Assembly (NCBI GenBank): GCA_027605045.1
Contig: JAQFWX010000001.1
Location: 1,488,001-1,552,000, forward strand
DNA length: 64,000 nt
DNA from: Phallus indusiatus
Lineage: Eukaryota > Basidiomycota > Agaricomycetes > Phallales > Phallaceae
Reading direction: 5' to 3'
The notes beneath the pieces are model-generated. The model saw nothing but the letters and a program-made list of their open reading frames with translations, ran no database searches and was not told the DNA's origin. Shown in pieces: positions 38,159 to 50,200 of this stretch; the first letter of the stretch is position 1; each line of letters opens with the position of its first letter. The position numbers were made by a program, and so were the translations under genes.

Positions 38159-41100
38159 ATGGTTAATTGGACAAGAACAATCAACGAACTCTCCGGTGAG
38201 CATTGGGTACAATTTAGTCGAATACTCTGAATTTCTGACATATTTCATGTTTTTTTTCGTTGACAGATGAAGTTCTCTCGCTCATTATATACCAGCTCAA
38301 CGATCCTGGTCCATTCAGCATGACATGCAAGAGATTCCACGAGATCTCCAGGGATCCCTACGTCCGAGCAACCTACTTCCTCTCCAGATACGGTCGCCTG
38401 CAGGCATTCTATTGGGCACTTTCAAGAGGGAAATTGATGAACGAACGGGTTCTTGACGTAAATAAGATGGTGCTTGGGATGCTCGATTCGTGGGTTGCTG
38501 ACCTTTTTTTAGATCCTGCAGACGTCGGGTGCCCATTTTTCTCGTTACCTCATCCAGGTCGCCATCCATCATTATTTCCGCACTACAACTCATTTTATCA
38601 AAAATCAATGGGCTCGTGCAATACCATATCAAACATTTACCCATTTCATGACCTTCGCTAATTGCTACGGATCTGATTTGCCGTTAAGTAAAGGAGAAGA
38701 CGACGGAACGGTGTTCACGATATGGTTGAAAGAACGTCTCAATCAAGGCTACGGGAGGAGAATAGAGTTGGATGTCATAAAGGGTCTTTTTCAGAAATAC
38801 AATTTTATGATTTTCTCTCCAAAAGTACGTTTCGTGTTTGTTGCTGTGTTCATGCGGGCCATCCCCTGACGTACGCATACAAGGATCCTTTGGCCATGCA
38901 ACTGCCATTAGCCTTTGCTATGGAACCTAGCTTACTTCCTTTGGCCATCGCCAACGGCTTTCACCTGGATTCTAGAGTTAGTATTGTTTTCTATATGTGA
39001 AACTTGGGCATGCCTGCTGAACCAGTCGGCCCTGAACCAGTACCGGGACTTCATATTCAGGAAGATGTTCGAGAAAAGCACCAAAGCCGGAAGGGTGAAC
39101 GAAATTGTTCAAAACGTCCGTCAAATGACTAAATTGGACAAAAGGTGAGGGTTCCCGGGTCCTGAGAACTTTTCACGGCTTCTTACCCAGAATCAGGATG
39201 TTCCTCAGTCGGACGGTAGCTGCGGAAGTGTGCATGGAGTGTCGCACAAACGAAACCGGTTATTCTGCTCTTAAACTATTGGAAAGCTCCAACGATCTTC
39301 GATTCAGTCTGAAGGACTTGGTGAATGATTTGCTTGAAGTAAGTGGCACAGATGGATCATATATTCTGCCGCAGTATTGACAATCAAACCTCATAGCTAT
39401 TCCTCAGGACGCGCTCAATAACACATCCGGGTACTATTCTTACTTTGCAAACCCTGTTCCGCGATTTTGCTCCCAGTTTTCGATCTCCTTCACCTGCTCC
39501 TCCGCTTGGTTATCAATCACCCGCACCTCGTCAAGTCATGTTCATCACTATATTCTGTGCAAGCGCATGCACCGGAATTTATTTTGCAGACCAACAAGAA
39601 ACTTTGCCCTTGTCACTAGCATCGCATGACAAGATAACATGTGATATTCTGCACCACAAATTAAAGAACCTTGGTTTGCTGCCGGTATGTAAGCAAGACC
39701 TTTTGGGTGTTTTAGTCAGTCCGTGGTGTGAAAAACCAGGTCCGATATTGACTTGGGCTCAAGAGAAGATGGAGATGTCAACTGAAGAATTGCAGGCTTT
39801 GGTGGAAGAAGCAGCTGTCCTTAGTCTCAAGACGAGTTGCAAGGTAAAAAAGGGGATTGAATATGCGCATATTATATTAACAGCCAAGATAGGGAAAGTT
39901 GCTCAAGAAACTTTATGATACATACGACACTGTTGCAGGCAAGGTTGAAAAGGAGGTGCTCGGTCGCTATCAGATCGACGTGAGTTCAGTACCGGACCAT
40001 TGGGTAGCGGACTGCAGCAGTTTTCAAGCTCCTTTGAACGTTGGACTGGAGTCAAGGGACCCTCCCTTTGTAATTTCGGCTGTCCAGTCTATCGTTGACG
40101 ACGAGGGAGAGGGAGCTTTTGTCGCTGACCTTGTCGAAGAAGAACCGCTTGAAGAGACGTTTACCACGAAAGATAGTGCAATTCACGAACTCGTATGCTC
40201 ATAAAGTGTTATGCTTGTCTCTCTCCTATTGATAGGGGGGTTGTGTATAGGGAGCTATTTCTCAGGATACTTTATCGTATCATATCCAGCTTGATACAGA
40301 AAACAACCTTCGTGTTAAGCGAAGACATTGGCCTATGCGGTATCTTTGGCAGACGGAGATACAGCTGAAGAAGACGTACCCGTGCGGTTAGTTATCTATA
40401 TTACCATAATGGTCTCATTGTGGCTTTTGATGATCTAATCTGTTCCATACATAGATGCATCTACCATTGGCCAATGGATCTTTGAACAATATGGGCCCAG
40501 GCACCCCGTCACTGCTATATTTATGACCCACGCGATAATTAACAGGACTGAGGACATCCTCAAGGTTTATTTGAATCACGATCCGCCATATTCCCGTCCT
40601 GTCCCTATTACGATGAACCATTTCTATATTATGGCGAAGTTAGGCAGAGATCCCGTGAGTTAGCACCAGTAGTTTATTTTAAAATTGATGACCAATTGCC
40701 TTTATACACAGTCCTGGTTAGTCTGGCAAGCGCTAGAATATGCTAAATTCTACATGACCGAAGATGACTATATTGATTCAAATGGTAACCAAGTTGCTAC
40801 GGAAGTATCTGTTTATATGAAGATGGAGCAAACAACACCGGAACTGGATTCCAGGGAAAGACCACTTGATGATGGCAATCGTAAACGGCCACGTCGAAAT
40901 ACCGTCTCGGCGCCGTCGTATCTCATTCCAGATTCTGATGATGAAACCATTCAGGAAGATGGCTCGTTTAATTATAAGGATAGGAGTGAGCGTAAAGGAA
41001 AGGGTAAAGCAAGGGCGGAATCACATTTACAGGGGTGGATCAAACACTTGACCTTATTACTGAAACAGGAGGAGAAGAAGGTACGCAATCAAGTTTCGAT

Positions 41101-41418
41101 CACCTTCACATTCTAATGCTTTTTATAGTACAAAGAGAAAAAGAAGCAGACACCCAAAGACGAAAATGGGAAACCAATGACACGCTGTTCAAAGGTATTA
41201 GTTCCCAAGTTACCGGAACCTAACGTCTGCTAATTCTCTTCTGTTAGAGCGAGTTTATGAAAAGTCTTGCTGTTCATTTACGAGAATTACGAATGACCGA
41301 GGATATATTCCGTAAAGGACGTGTCGATGATCCAGACAGTGATTCAGACTACTACCGTGACGATGGCGAATTCGTTCTGCGTTCTTCAAGAAACAAGAGA
41401 AGACGGCTGGGTGCATGA
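38159..41418 (+). CDS. Large basidiomycete F-box protein
   Basis: This is a substrate-receptor-type F-box protein, expected to join SCF ubiquitin ligases through Skp1; the target is unknown. ATG 38159 gives MVNWTRTINELS-DEVLSLI, with the F-box continuing IYQLNDPGPFSMTCKRFHEI. A long all-alpha-looking region follows: YFLSRYGRLQAFYWALSRG, ILQTSGAHFSRYLIQVAIHH, DPLAMQLPLAFAMEPSLLPL, SALNQYRDFIFRKMFEKS, THPGTILTLQTLFRDFAPSF, APRQVMFITIFCASACTGIY, KLLKKLYDTYDTVAGKVEKE, VLGRYQIDVS, GAISQDTLSYHIQLDTENN, TIGQWIFEQYGPRHPVTAIF and WIKHLTLLLKQEEKK. The C-terminus is acidic/basic (DDPDSDSDYYRDDGEF, SSRNKRRRLGA). About fourteen introns, every join in phase with no indel. The C-terminal exon has a broken duplicate at 43899-44049. 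Confidence 0.88.
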
Positions 41419-42121
41419 TCAAGTCTTTCCTGGGACTTCGGGTTATGGGTTTTCATTCATCATTATGGGCGCATTATCAATAACGGTTTTTCTTGAAGCT
41501 TGCTTTGTATGTTGGGTCACTCAAAAATCATTATGGTGTACAATATCTTGGGACTATGAAACTTTCGGATAGCTTTCGCCTTTCTTGTACAGATATGCTG
41601 GGTATCGACTTCTGTTTTCAATATCTTATGGAAAAACATTCATGACCAGTAGAGTTATATTCAATAGGTCATGTAGTAGTAATCTTTAGACGAAACACAC
41701 TCGCATTTTTCATTTCGTAGTCACTACTTTCGGGATACATATACTTACGTCGTACTACTGCAAACTCTGGAAGAGGGTCTCTTCGCGCAAATTTATCGCT
41801 GAAATGAATACATTTTTCAAGTAGTCCATTTCTGAGGGAATTAAAGTATGTGTGCTGTCCTCCAAAACTGGTTGAGTGCGACTCCAGTCACTCGCCGGCC
41901 GCGGAGCCAAGCTCCCAACTGCAACACGTCAGCTTACCGCCGAAGCAACCCTGATCGTGTTTATTATAGGAAACCCGTCATTGGCTGCGCATCCCGAAAG
42001 CCGTGCACTGGGCAACTCCGAGCCCGAGGTGGCCTCAGTATGGCGGCAAACTCACCTGTTCGTATCGTTTGAACCTTTGTTGTCTTATCATCCTCTTAAC
42101 CAAATCCTCATTTATATTCTT
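41419..42121. other. Intergenic spacer, F-box to SEC14-like gene
   Basis: These 703 bp include the F-box 3' end and the promoter of the next gene. A GC-richer block (41880-42050) contains short open frames but no recognisable domain. Confidence 0.4.
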
Positions 42122-43583
42122 ATGATTCCAGAAAATGAGCGCGAAGTGTTGGAACAGTTTCGGAGGGAGATCATGGACGAGGGGATCGTTTCAGAAGGAG
42201 ATTCTATAGGATCGGACGAGGCCACTTTCCTGTCAGTCTTGAAGGACTGTGTTGCGATTTTCTGTCCTTGTTGATGAAGAGACTTTGCATTTTCTAGACG
42301 ATTTTTACGAGCTCGCAAGCACAAACTCGAAGATGCCAGAAAGATGATAACTAATTGCCAAGAGTGGCGGAGGACGGTAGAGGGTGTCGGCATAGATGGG
42401 TTGTACGACGAAATTGATCCATTAGATGTCAGTTCTACTCTGACTAAGTCGTTTCTCCGATTAAAACGTTTTTGACCTTTCTTAGTACCCAGAAAGAGAG
42501 ATCGTAACGAAACATTGGCCCTTTTATTATCACAAGGTATGAATGACCGACCCGATTCTTTCTCCAATGTTCGAATTAATACCAATGCTGAAAAAACCAG
42601 ACAGATAAAGTTCGTTTCCCAATGCTCATTCCTTCGTATTGGTTTTGATGAGAGATTTTAGGAAGGGCGTCCAGTCCATATTGAGGTATTCGGTAAACTT
42701 GACGTTAACGCCTGTCAGTATCCATGATTTACTTTAGAATATTAACTGATTACCTATGGATTAACTAGTACTTCGCGAAGTGGACGCCGATCAACAATGG
42801 AAGGCCCTTCTCGTTAATTGCGATTTCGGTGCCCGAGAGGCCTTTCCAGCTTGTACCAAAGTTAAAGGCTCTCCTGTTTCGTCATCTATCTGTCTAGTCG
42901 ACGTGAAAGGCTTCAGGTTAATTTTAGTTTGCTTGGCTTGCTCAAATAACGAAGTCGATACTCATTTCTCCAACCCCATTCCAGCATATCAAAGTTTTGG
43001 TCGGCGAGGGACTATCTGAAGCTGACGTTCCAACTCGCACAAGACTATTACCCAGAAACGTACGTCGCCTCCTATTCCATATAATCCTCAAGTGCAAAGT
43101 GTCAAAAACTTCGTATTCCCCTCACACTCATACAGTCTAGCTAAACTTATAATTGTTAATGCGCCTACCACTTTCACTTTCATGTGGAACATCGTGAAAG
43201 GCTGGATCGCTTCGGAAACTAATGAAAAAGTGGTTATCTTAGGTATTGTTCAGAGATTCAAAATTATGATTAAAATTTAATTCGAACGACGTCGTAATTA
43301 CTTGTTAGGAACGGATTACAAATCTTTCTTGTTAGAACACATAGCCGAGGAAAACCTTCCAGTGGAATATGGAGGAACTTGCACATGTGACGGTCTTGGT
43401 GGTTGCGCTCTTTCTGGTGCTGGACCATGGCTGGAAGGAAGAGTTTACAAGGGACGGGGGCCTTCTAAATTCAAGCCAAAGTCACAGCAAGAGACAAACG
43501 GAGGAGAAAGGAAAATTGAGAGTGAGGAGGAAAAAAATCCTGATACAACACACGAGGCTGAGGCTATGGTTGAAGTGATTTGA
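42122..43583 (+). CDS. SEC14-like CRAL-TRIO lipid-transfer protein, copy 1
   Basis: This is a phosphatidylinositol/phosphatidylcholine transfer protein of the Sec14 family, which senses and presents lipids at Golgi and other membranes. ATG 42122 gives MIPENEREVLEQFRREIMDE; the same Met-Ile start occurs in copy 2. The CRAL-TRIO-N part has RFLRARKHKLEDARKMITNC and QEWRRTVEGVGIDGLYDEID, followed by YPEREIVTKHWPFYYHK, then TDK from a 9-nt exon (42601-42609), EGRPVHIEVFGKLD, SICLVDVKGFS, KFWSARDYLKL, AQDYYPETLAKLIIVNAPTT, FTFMWNIVKGWIASETNEKV and EENLPVEYGGTCTCDGLGGC. The Gly/Cys-rich end matches Sec14. It has eight introns, no frame breaks, and a charged C-terminal tail. It lies 704 bp after the F-box gene. 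Confidence 0.93.
42601..42609 (+). other. 9-nt micro-exon of SEC14-like copy 1
   Basis: ACAGATAAA (Thr-Asp-Lys) is flanked by AACCAG on the left and GTTCGT on the right. It restores the Sec14 motif YHKTDKEGRP. The same exon, in the same place, exists in copy 2 at 51397-51405. Confidence 0.85.
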
Positions 43584-45214
43584 TTTGAACTATTTTTTTT
43601 ATTTAATTCTTACACACTGTGATGTGGGCCAGCCTAGAGACCTCAGACGCCTTATGTTTATCCGCATCCCAGAGTGAAATCCGGGGGAAACACTCATCTG
43701 CGCTGAATGAAAGATCTAAAGATTAATAGCATTGGGCAACCAGAACCAGACTCGTGAATTCGGTGACAAATGTTGACAAGAAGACGGGAATATCGATGCT
43801 GTTTATAGTTCATATATCGCTCGTGAATTTCCGCCCGGCCCGGGCATAAATTCCCAGAATTTTCCTTTGCCAACAATAATGTGAACCAGTCGTCCAGTGC
43901 GAGTTTACGAAAAGTCTGTTCATCTACGAGAATGACGCATGACCGAGGTGATATTCCGTAAAGGACGAGTCGAGGGTCTGGACAGTGAACCAGACTGTGT
44001 ACTACTACGACCGTGATGACAGCCAAATCATTCTGCGTTCTTCAAGAACTTGGGAATGTAGTTATATCGATAATTTATTACTCAATCTTACTCAGTATTA
44101 AGCGTCTACCTAATGTAACGCCGCTACCTTTTCTTCAAAGAAATTTCTAGCACAATGGCTATTAGTATATATAAACTTCTTTTTGTCGAATTTCAAGTCT
44201 CATTAGTTGTTTCCGTACACTGAGGAATAAGTAATAGCTTTCCGTCATTTCACTTATTTCTTGTAGAGTTCAAGCTTTTGCTAGACCCGTCTAATGTCCG
44301 ATATTCAATGGCACGCCTCCATTCAAACTTCATCGGCGGTTACATCAATATACCAGATTGCGAAATAATCTCGTAAGTCTCTCGTAGCTGAGGTCATTCC
44401 GAGTCTAACTATCTCTTACATACGACACTAGAAATGTCGAGTTAAAAATATAGTAATGAAATATCGTGCTTTAGTTCTGTCGCGCGTACGCGTCCAGATT
44501 TTGCTGCGAGTATGAAAAAGGAATTTTTACAGAAAAGCGTCTCCAGTCGGATTTATGTTCGGTTGTTTTCATAGAGGTGAAAGTGGACTTGAGAGATCTC
44601 CGAGAAAACGGCGCAATTGGAACATCTTCCATGATGCTCCTTCGACCAGCGTCGGGAAAGCGGCAGGATCGGAACCCAACGAGAGAGTGTTTCCTACAGC
44701 AGCTCAGATGGCGTTCGCAATCACCCCTCGCTTATCATCGATATATATCATCATTGTTGCATTCTCGATTACGGAATGGCGTTCTTTGAAACCCAAAGCA
44801 AAACCGTCGTCATGAAGTATTATCAAGTTCACTCTAACTCGTGGGATCATAATAAAGCCAGGACTGGAATGATAACTTGAACAATCTTATCATTTTTGTA
44901 AGTTCTTCCTGTAACCGCCGCTGTCTTCCGTCAATTGTTTTCATAGATTGGGCTTTTTTCTCCGCATTGACAGTATTGGTTCAATTTATCTCAACGACGC
45001 AATAGGAGGACTATCTGATCCCCAAGTGATATGCGAGAAATGGAGTTTTCGTCTATGCATTTTCCCATCGTATCCTTGAATGAAACAAAAATAACTTTCC
45101 GAGGAGATGGGGATTTGGGTCGCTCGTTGTTACTAGAGGTTTCCTTGAGGTCTTCACGGAAGGGGAAAGAGTAAAACGTATTGCCCTAATTTGCATGTAC
45201 TTAAACATGTACTT
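43584..45214. other. Gene-poor stretch with an F-box exon relic
   Basis: This region lies downstream of SEC14-like copy 1. Apart from the F-box 3'-exon remnant at 43899-44049, I see only short unconserved frames, the largest an 86-codon plus-strand frame at 44555-44815 with no recognised motif. Confidence 0.45.
43899..44049 (+). pseudogene. Broken copy of the F-box gene's last exon
   Basis: About 150 bp closely match 41251-41392, the last exon of the F-box gene upstream. Shared runs include GACCGAGG, ATTCCGTAAAGGACG and TTCTGCGTTCTTCAAGAA. It starts just after the position of the exon's AG acceptor. Small indels and substitutions destroy the frame: for example CTTGCTGTT is shortened to CTGTT and GACTACTACCG becomes GACTGTGTACTACTACG. 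No other exons of the F-box gene are nearby, so this is a truncated, dead duplicate. The match stops within a base or two of CAAGAA. Confidence 0.85.
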
Positions 45215-45313
45215 AATTAATTAATACCACAAATAAAAACGAGGCCCGTCGTTCGAGAAGGCACATGGCATCCGCCTAGACCTTTACACGTGCACTGAGC
45301 TTCCCCGTAGTAT

Positions 45314-45324
45314 ACCTTTATGAG
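45314..45324. repeat. Target-site duplication, left
   Basis: ACCTTTATGAG directly precedes the SINE head. It is identical to 45990-46000 after the (CA)n tail. Confidence 0.9.
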
Positions 45325-45989
45325 GGGGGGGCAGCGGTGGATGAGTGGTAGCCCCGCCTTGGGATCCCTGACGTGGGCTGGTTGCAGCCTAGGTTCAAAT
45401 CTGGCCCCCCACACAATTTTCAAGGTTTTCGCCCTTGAATTGTTTCGACCACACCGATAACCGACTTTCAAACACGGCAACGACCTCTGGGAACTCGAGG
45501 ATCCGAATCTATAACATCACCCGCCGGCCTGCGCACCGGGATCAGCCTAGACGTCCAGCGAACCATAATGCACCATAAGGACCAAAGCGTAAAGGCACCA
45601 CCCGGCTGAACGGGAGTAACAGAAAAGGCTTCGGGTCCGGCCTACAAAATTACTTTACGGAGAGCCGCTCGGCAAGTGCAGTCCGGAACGCACTGAGGCG
45701 TTAAGGAGCCCGTATAAGTCGAGGACGACGATTGGCGGTCGCATAGACTAAGACCCAAAAGTTTGGTCCAGAATAGAAACCCAACGAAAGCGGTTTGATT
45801 GGCTGGGAAATAGGCAGACAAAGAAGTACCGGCACTTTAAAATCCTCAACCTCCAGGCTTTATGGATTATGGTATTTGCCAGAAGCAAAAAGTCGATTAT
45901 GAAAATTATGTAATTACAAAAAGAGGAAAAGTCCCGATACATAGGGCACGGCCCTCAGGGACTCATTAGACACACACACACACACACAC
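45325..45989 (+). mobile_element. tRNA-derived SINE, about 665 bp
   Basis: The element begins with a tRNA-like head (45326-45410). GGGGGGC at 45326-45332 pairs with GCCCCCC at 45404-45410 as a 7-bp acceptor stem, an A-box-like TGGATGAGTGG lies inside, and a B-box GGTTCAAATCT is at 45392-45402. A body of about 560 bp with no open frame follows, and the element ends in a (CA)10 tract (45971-45990). It is flanked by an 11-bp direct repeat ACCTTTATGAG at 45314-45324 and 45990-46000, the target-site duplication expected from LINE-mediated insertion. It sits inside the dead SEC14-like copy. The tRNA head looks class II (about 85 nt). The body is unusually long for a SINE, so a composite element is possible. 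Confidence 0.85.
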
Positions 45990-45990
45990 A
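45971..45990 (+). repeat. (CA)n microsatellite tail of the SINE
   Basis: Ten uninterrupted CA units form the 3' end of the inserted element, in the place where many SINEs carry a simple-sequence tail. Confidence 0.9.
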
Positions 45991-46000
45991 CCTTTATGAG
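45990..46000. repeat. Target-site duplication, right
   Basis: ACCTTTATGAG follows the CA-repeat tail and is an exact copy of 45314-45324. Confidence 0.9.
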
Positions 46001-46345
46001 AAGATTTTCCTCGTCTATTTGTTTCAACCAGAAGTATTGTAATCAGGTCCTATTCAAGGTTGATCAATAAAAAAGAGTTATTTGCTATTAATATACTGCA
46101 ATAGTAGTGCAATACTTTAAAAAAAATACTTTATCCCTAGTTCCTGGGTCAAGCCACATTTTTGCAATGTTCCACACGAACGTAAAAGAAGCAAGTACGT
46201 TAATCAGGATGTCTCTGGCCATTCTGATGCAATTGAGATATTATTGTAAGCTTTGGAATATTAAACTGTATCAAAAGGAAAATCAAATACATTTCTGGAT
46301 AAAAGTCTTTAAAGACTCGAAATAAGCCTTTCAGAGACCAAGCCA

Positions 46346-47263
46346 TCTACACACTTGAACGACCATAATATGAATGAGGTCGACTTCGCGGGATATATAA
46401 TGAGGGGAGCCGGACAGCTCTAGCAGGAAGAGGGAAGATACTTAGGAGGAACTGTAAATGGAATAGATAGAAATAAAATCTCAAATCTCAAAATAGCTCT
46501 GAAGCGAAATAAAAGGGGGAAAGTAAACTTGTTATTGTGAGAGTAAAACTACTGAGCTTATATACTGAGAGACTAGTCCATGGACCTAAGAACTAAATGT
46601 CCTGGACTTTAGTTAAGGCTGTCCACTGAGGAAAATCTGTTCAACTATTGTTCTAGCTAACTACTAGTACAGTAATAATAGAGCGAAAATAAATAAAATA
46701 AAACCTGGAAAATAACTAAATATTGCACATATATGTTCTCAGCCTGTTGGGGAACCCCACAATAAATAAGTGAACCGACCTTGTACAAAGATCGACACCA
46801 ACGTGGACCAGCGAGAAAATACGTCCAAGTTCGAGACCGTTTATAATTTTCATATCACTGCAAGACGAGATACCAATTCCATAATATTGTTCACAGATAA
46901 TACTATTACAACCGCGCTTTTACGAAGTTGATGTTACTTGACATAGTGTAAGGGTCGGTACCCGTGTGCAGCGGAAGTAGCGTCATCCGTTCGTTTGTCT
47001 GCCCCGAGTATTTTTAGCTTCCTTTGTGCGCATTCGCACATTTCCATGTTCCTTTATGCATCCCTTTCCTTTATGTTCACTTCCTTTGTTTCACTTTTCT
47101 TTATTCGCGACTTTGTGCTACATTCATATTTATTATATAAACCCTCATGTAGTTACAAAGTATCTCTCGTAGAAGTTTCTATCTATATCTCTTTTACCCT
47201 CTTATCTGCTTCCTCGCGCGACTTTCGCGCAGGTTTACAATAGCAAACAGTTTCTTCCCGAAT
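46346..47263. other. Intergenic, no gene seen
   Basis: About 900 AT-rich bp lie between the dead SEC14-like copy and the GMC gene's 3' end. No coding signal or known repeat was recognised. Confidence 0.45.
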
Positions 47264-50200
47264 TTACGCAAGTTCTTTAAGGATTATTTCAGCAGCTACA
47301 ATGAGATGGCGTTAATAGTAAAATATCAATTTCACTGCATTGTCAAAATACATACCTTTCTCGCCGATTCCGTACGCCATGCCTGGAACACGAACGTAAT
47401 TCAGTTTCATTTTCAGACTAACATTGCTATCCACAAAAGACTTACATTGTGTGTGAGCACCAACGTGAAGAGGAATGATAGATATATCAACAACTCGGAC
47501 GTTCGCTGTGCCATAAACCTTCAGCTTTGGGTCGACCACACCACCTTTATCACGTGGAAGCATGGAGGCAGTTCCAACGGTGTCTACACAATACTTGTGA
47601 ATCATCCGATTGCCACATCATCAATTAAGTCTGTTACTAACGCCAAACTGTTGAGAAGTTGTCTTTGAGATGCTCTGGACATTAGGAAGGCTTTGATTAC
47701 ATCTTTCCCGTCGGCTAACACCACCAGTTTTCACTCACGGATGATGCCTTCGTCAGAGCTGACAGACAGTCCAGGGCTGACCTCCTTTGCAACAACTCCT
47801 TTGAATGGCTCGTGATTAGCCAATTCACGCACAAACTTGAATCCTTTCAGCGTAATGTCCAAATCTATTTGAGACTCAAGGTCTCGCGGGTCGATTCGGC
47901 TTGCAACAAATGGATCGGACGTGGTGATGTGCTAATAAAACGAATAATTCCAATTGAAATTAGTTTCTGCGTACTAATTTGAATAGAAATACCACTGATC
48001 CTCTCGAGAAAGGGTTATTTAGAATCATGATGAATGATACGTAGCTTTTCCCCGGCTCCACTTTCTCTGTTGAAGAAAGACAGTACAGAATTTGACGTAT
48101 TATATCTGACAAATCATCAGACTTACCGGACCATTTCGCTGCCGCAATACTAGGATTCACAACAATCTCAAAGACAGACAATCCCTTATTACGAAGCCGC
48201 TCTAGCTGTAATTCATATTGGGATTTGAGACCTTCGCTGTCAGGCGGATTGTTTTGAAGATACTGTTCATGACGGGCGATAGTTTCTTCGACTGCATCAC
48301 CAAAGAGGTTCTTCAAGGACAGGTAGGTAACGCTGCCTAAGGTGGCGGCGAGTAGGCTTCCTGGTTTCCTTTCCTGACTGTAACAATATTCATCAAGTTA
48401 ATCTTGCTAGAGGAAAAAACGATGCTCACTAAAGCTTGTGGTGTTGCGCAGCGAACACGGAGTCACTCAAGAGATCAAGGCTTTGAATACCACTATCAGG
48501 GCGAATTTCTACACGAATACGCATCACGTCGTGGATATACGTCATTTTTGACAAAGCCTAAAAATTGAATTACCGAAACAAATACTAACGTCTCCACCGT
48601 GCTCTTGCAAGTTATTACCGACCCCAGGAAGATTAACACGAACGGGAATGCCGACTGGTTCCAGAACTGAGGGGTCCCCGATTCCGCTAAGTTCCAAAAC
48701 TTGAGGCGTTTTGAGGGACCTGATCCACACAGCCACCTATTTTAGCTTCCAACCTGAACAGAAACGGAGATTAAACATACCCAGCAGAGACGATTACTTC
48801 CTTGACAGCTCTAACCGTATGAATTTGGTTTTCATACTGGAATTCCACCCCTTTGGCCGTAATAGGTCCCTCGGCAGTTTCGTCAAGCAAAAGTTTGGTA
48901 ACAGTTGCATTTGGAAGGACAAAAAGATTTTTCCTCTCAAGATTCGGCAGAATATAACCCTATTATAGCCACATCGTAACCCAGTGAGGCGACGAGAAAC
49001 TTCGGTGCTATATGTTTTACATACCTTGAATGAAGTTGAGCGATTAAGGGTTAGGGGACTAATGGTGGTGGGCGAAATCCATGTCCCACAATATTGCCCA
49101 TTGACCTATGCCAAATAGTAAGATGAACAAGTTTTGTACCTTTTAATAATGAAATACCAATTTACAGGTTCAGTAATAAGCGGAATGCCGAGATTTCGTA
49201 CTGTCTGTGGTGACGCAATCAGCACCGGTACTATTATCTTTCTTCGACGATTTTACTTACATCTCGGATAACAGGACCGGCATTGGTTGAAGAATCGGGG
49301 TAGCAAATATCTACGGGCCCTATTTTATAAAGAAGAGAGGTGAGAACGGGATAAACATAGATAGTCGATTATCTTGATTTACCATCTTTCCCGAACCAAT
49401 TCGGGTCTACAGTTAGTAACTCTCGCTTGATAGTAGTCTCCGTTGGCGGATGGAACCTATTAATTGTCTCAGTAGTATGCGCTAGTAGCACAGGATAATT
49501 CGGGAGGTACTTTTCTGCTCGTTTGACATATGGAATGAAGTTATCATAATTCCATCCGGGATTTCCTAATCTTTCCCAAGCTATGAATCTAATATCAGGA
49601 ACTTGAGAGTCGGAGATTATCAGAATTGCTTGACCCACCATCGATTTCCTCCTTTCCTGGACGGGTCCACATCATAGCGTTCATATTGGAAGTTCCGCCG
49701 AGTCCTTTCCCTCTGTAATGAAATGAGTTCAGGAACAATTGAAAGATCACTGAAAATGACTATACCTATTCCATATCTCTCTGCCTTGCATATGATCTCT
49801 CTGTGGGAGCTAGGATATACAAATTAATTTCTTTCCTTTTCGGGTGGTTCTGGAATTTGTCTTTACTGTGGGGAACATCCAATCGTATTTAGGATTCAAC
49901 AGCTGTTGAAAGTGTATGGCTGGTGTATCTGGTTGAACAGGTAGGGATCTGTGTCTTGGCAAATGGACCGGAAAAGCTAGATCCTACCAATAGATGCATC
50001 ATTCAAATGAGCAGGTCCGGCTTCAAGTACGAGAACAGTATGGTTTGATTTCTCAGCAAGTCGCGCTGCCAAAGCACAACCCGCAGTCTTAAACGGGATA
50101 GATTTCAATATTCAACCTGTGGTGTAACAAAAAGTAGAACTTCACTCCTCCACCTGTGGGACTTTCAAAATCATATTTATGTAGCTGTGAATGCTCACTT

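Larger units (their letters stand above)
45215..46345 (-). pseudogene. Decayed third SEC14-like copy, split by a SINE
   Basis: On the minus strand, 46345-46001 corresponds to copy 2 from about FWSAKDSLKE onward: FKDFYPE, the retained intron, MARDILINVLASFTFVWNIA, KMWLDPGTRDKV, and then a diverged intron and GPDY...TRKIFS. After the 665-bp insertion, 45324-45215 continues with the equivalent of EYGGTCTCEDLGGC (here CTCKGLGGC) and ends near the DGPWLE position. In-frame stops and a degraded intron show that it is dead. The 5' half of the gene is missing. The empty site closes perfectly when one target-site duplication and the SINE are removed, so decay of the host copy and insertion are separate events. 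Confidence 0.85.

Noticed and set aside
45326..45410. Functional tRNA gene
   Set aside because: It has tRNA-like boxes and acceptor stem but lies at the head of a 665-bp insertion with target-site duplication and a CA tail, so it is the 5' part of a SINE.
49590..49640. Frameshift in the GMC gene between MMWTRPGKEEID and AWERLGNPGW
   Set aside because: Using the donor GTCAAG two codons later gives an in-phase 46-bp intron.
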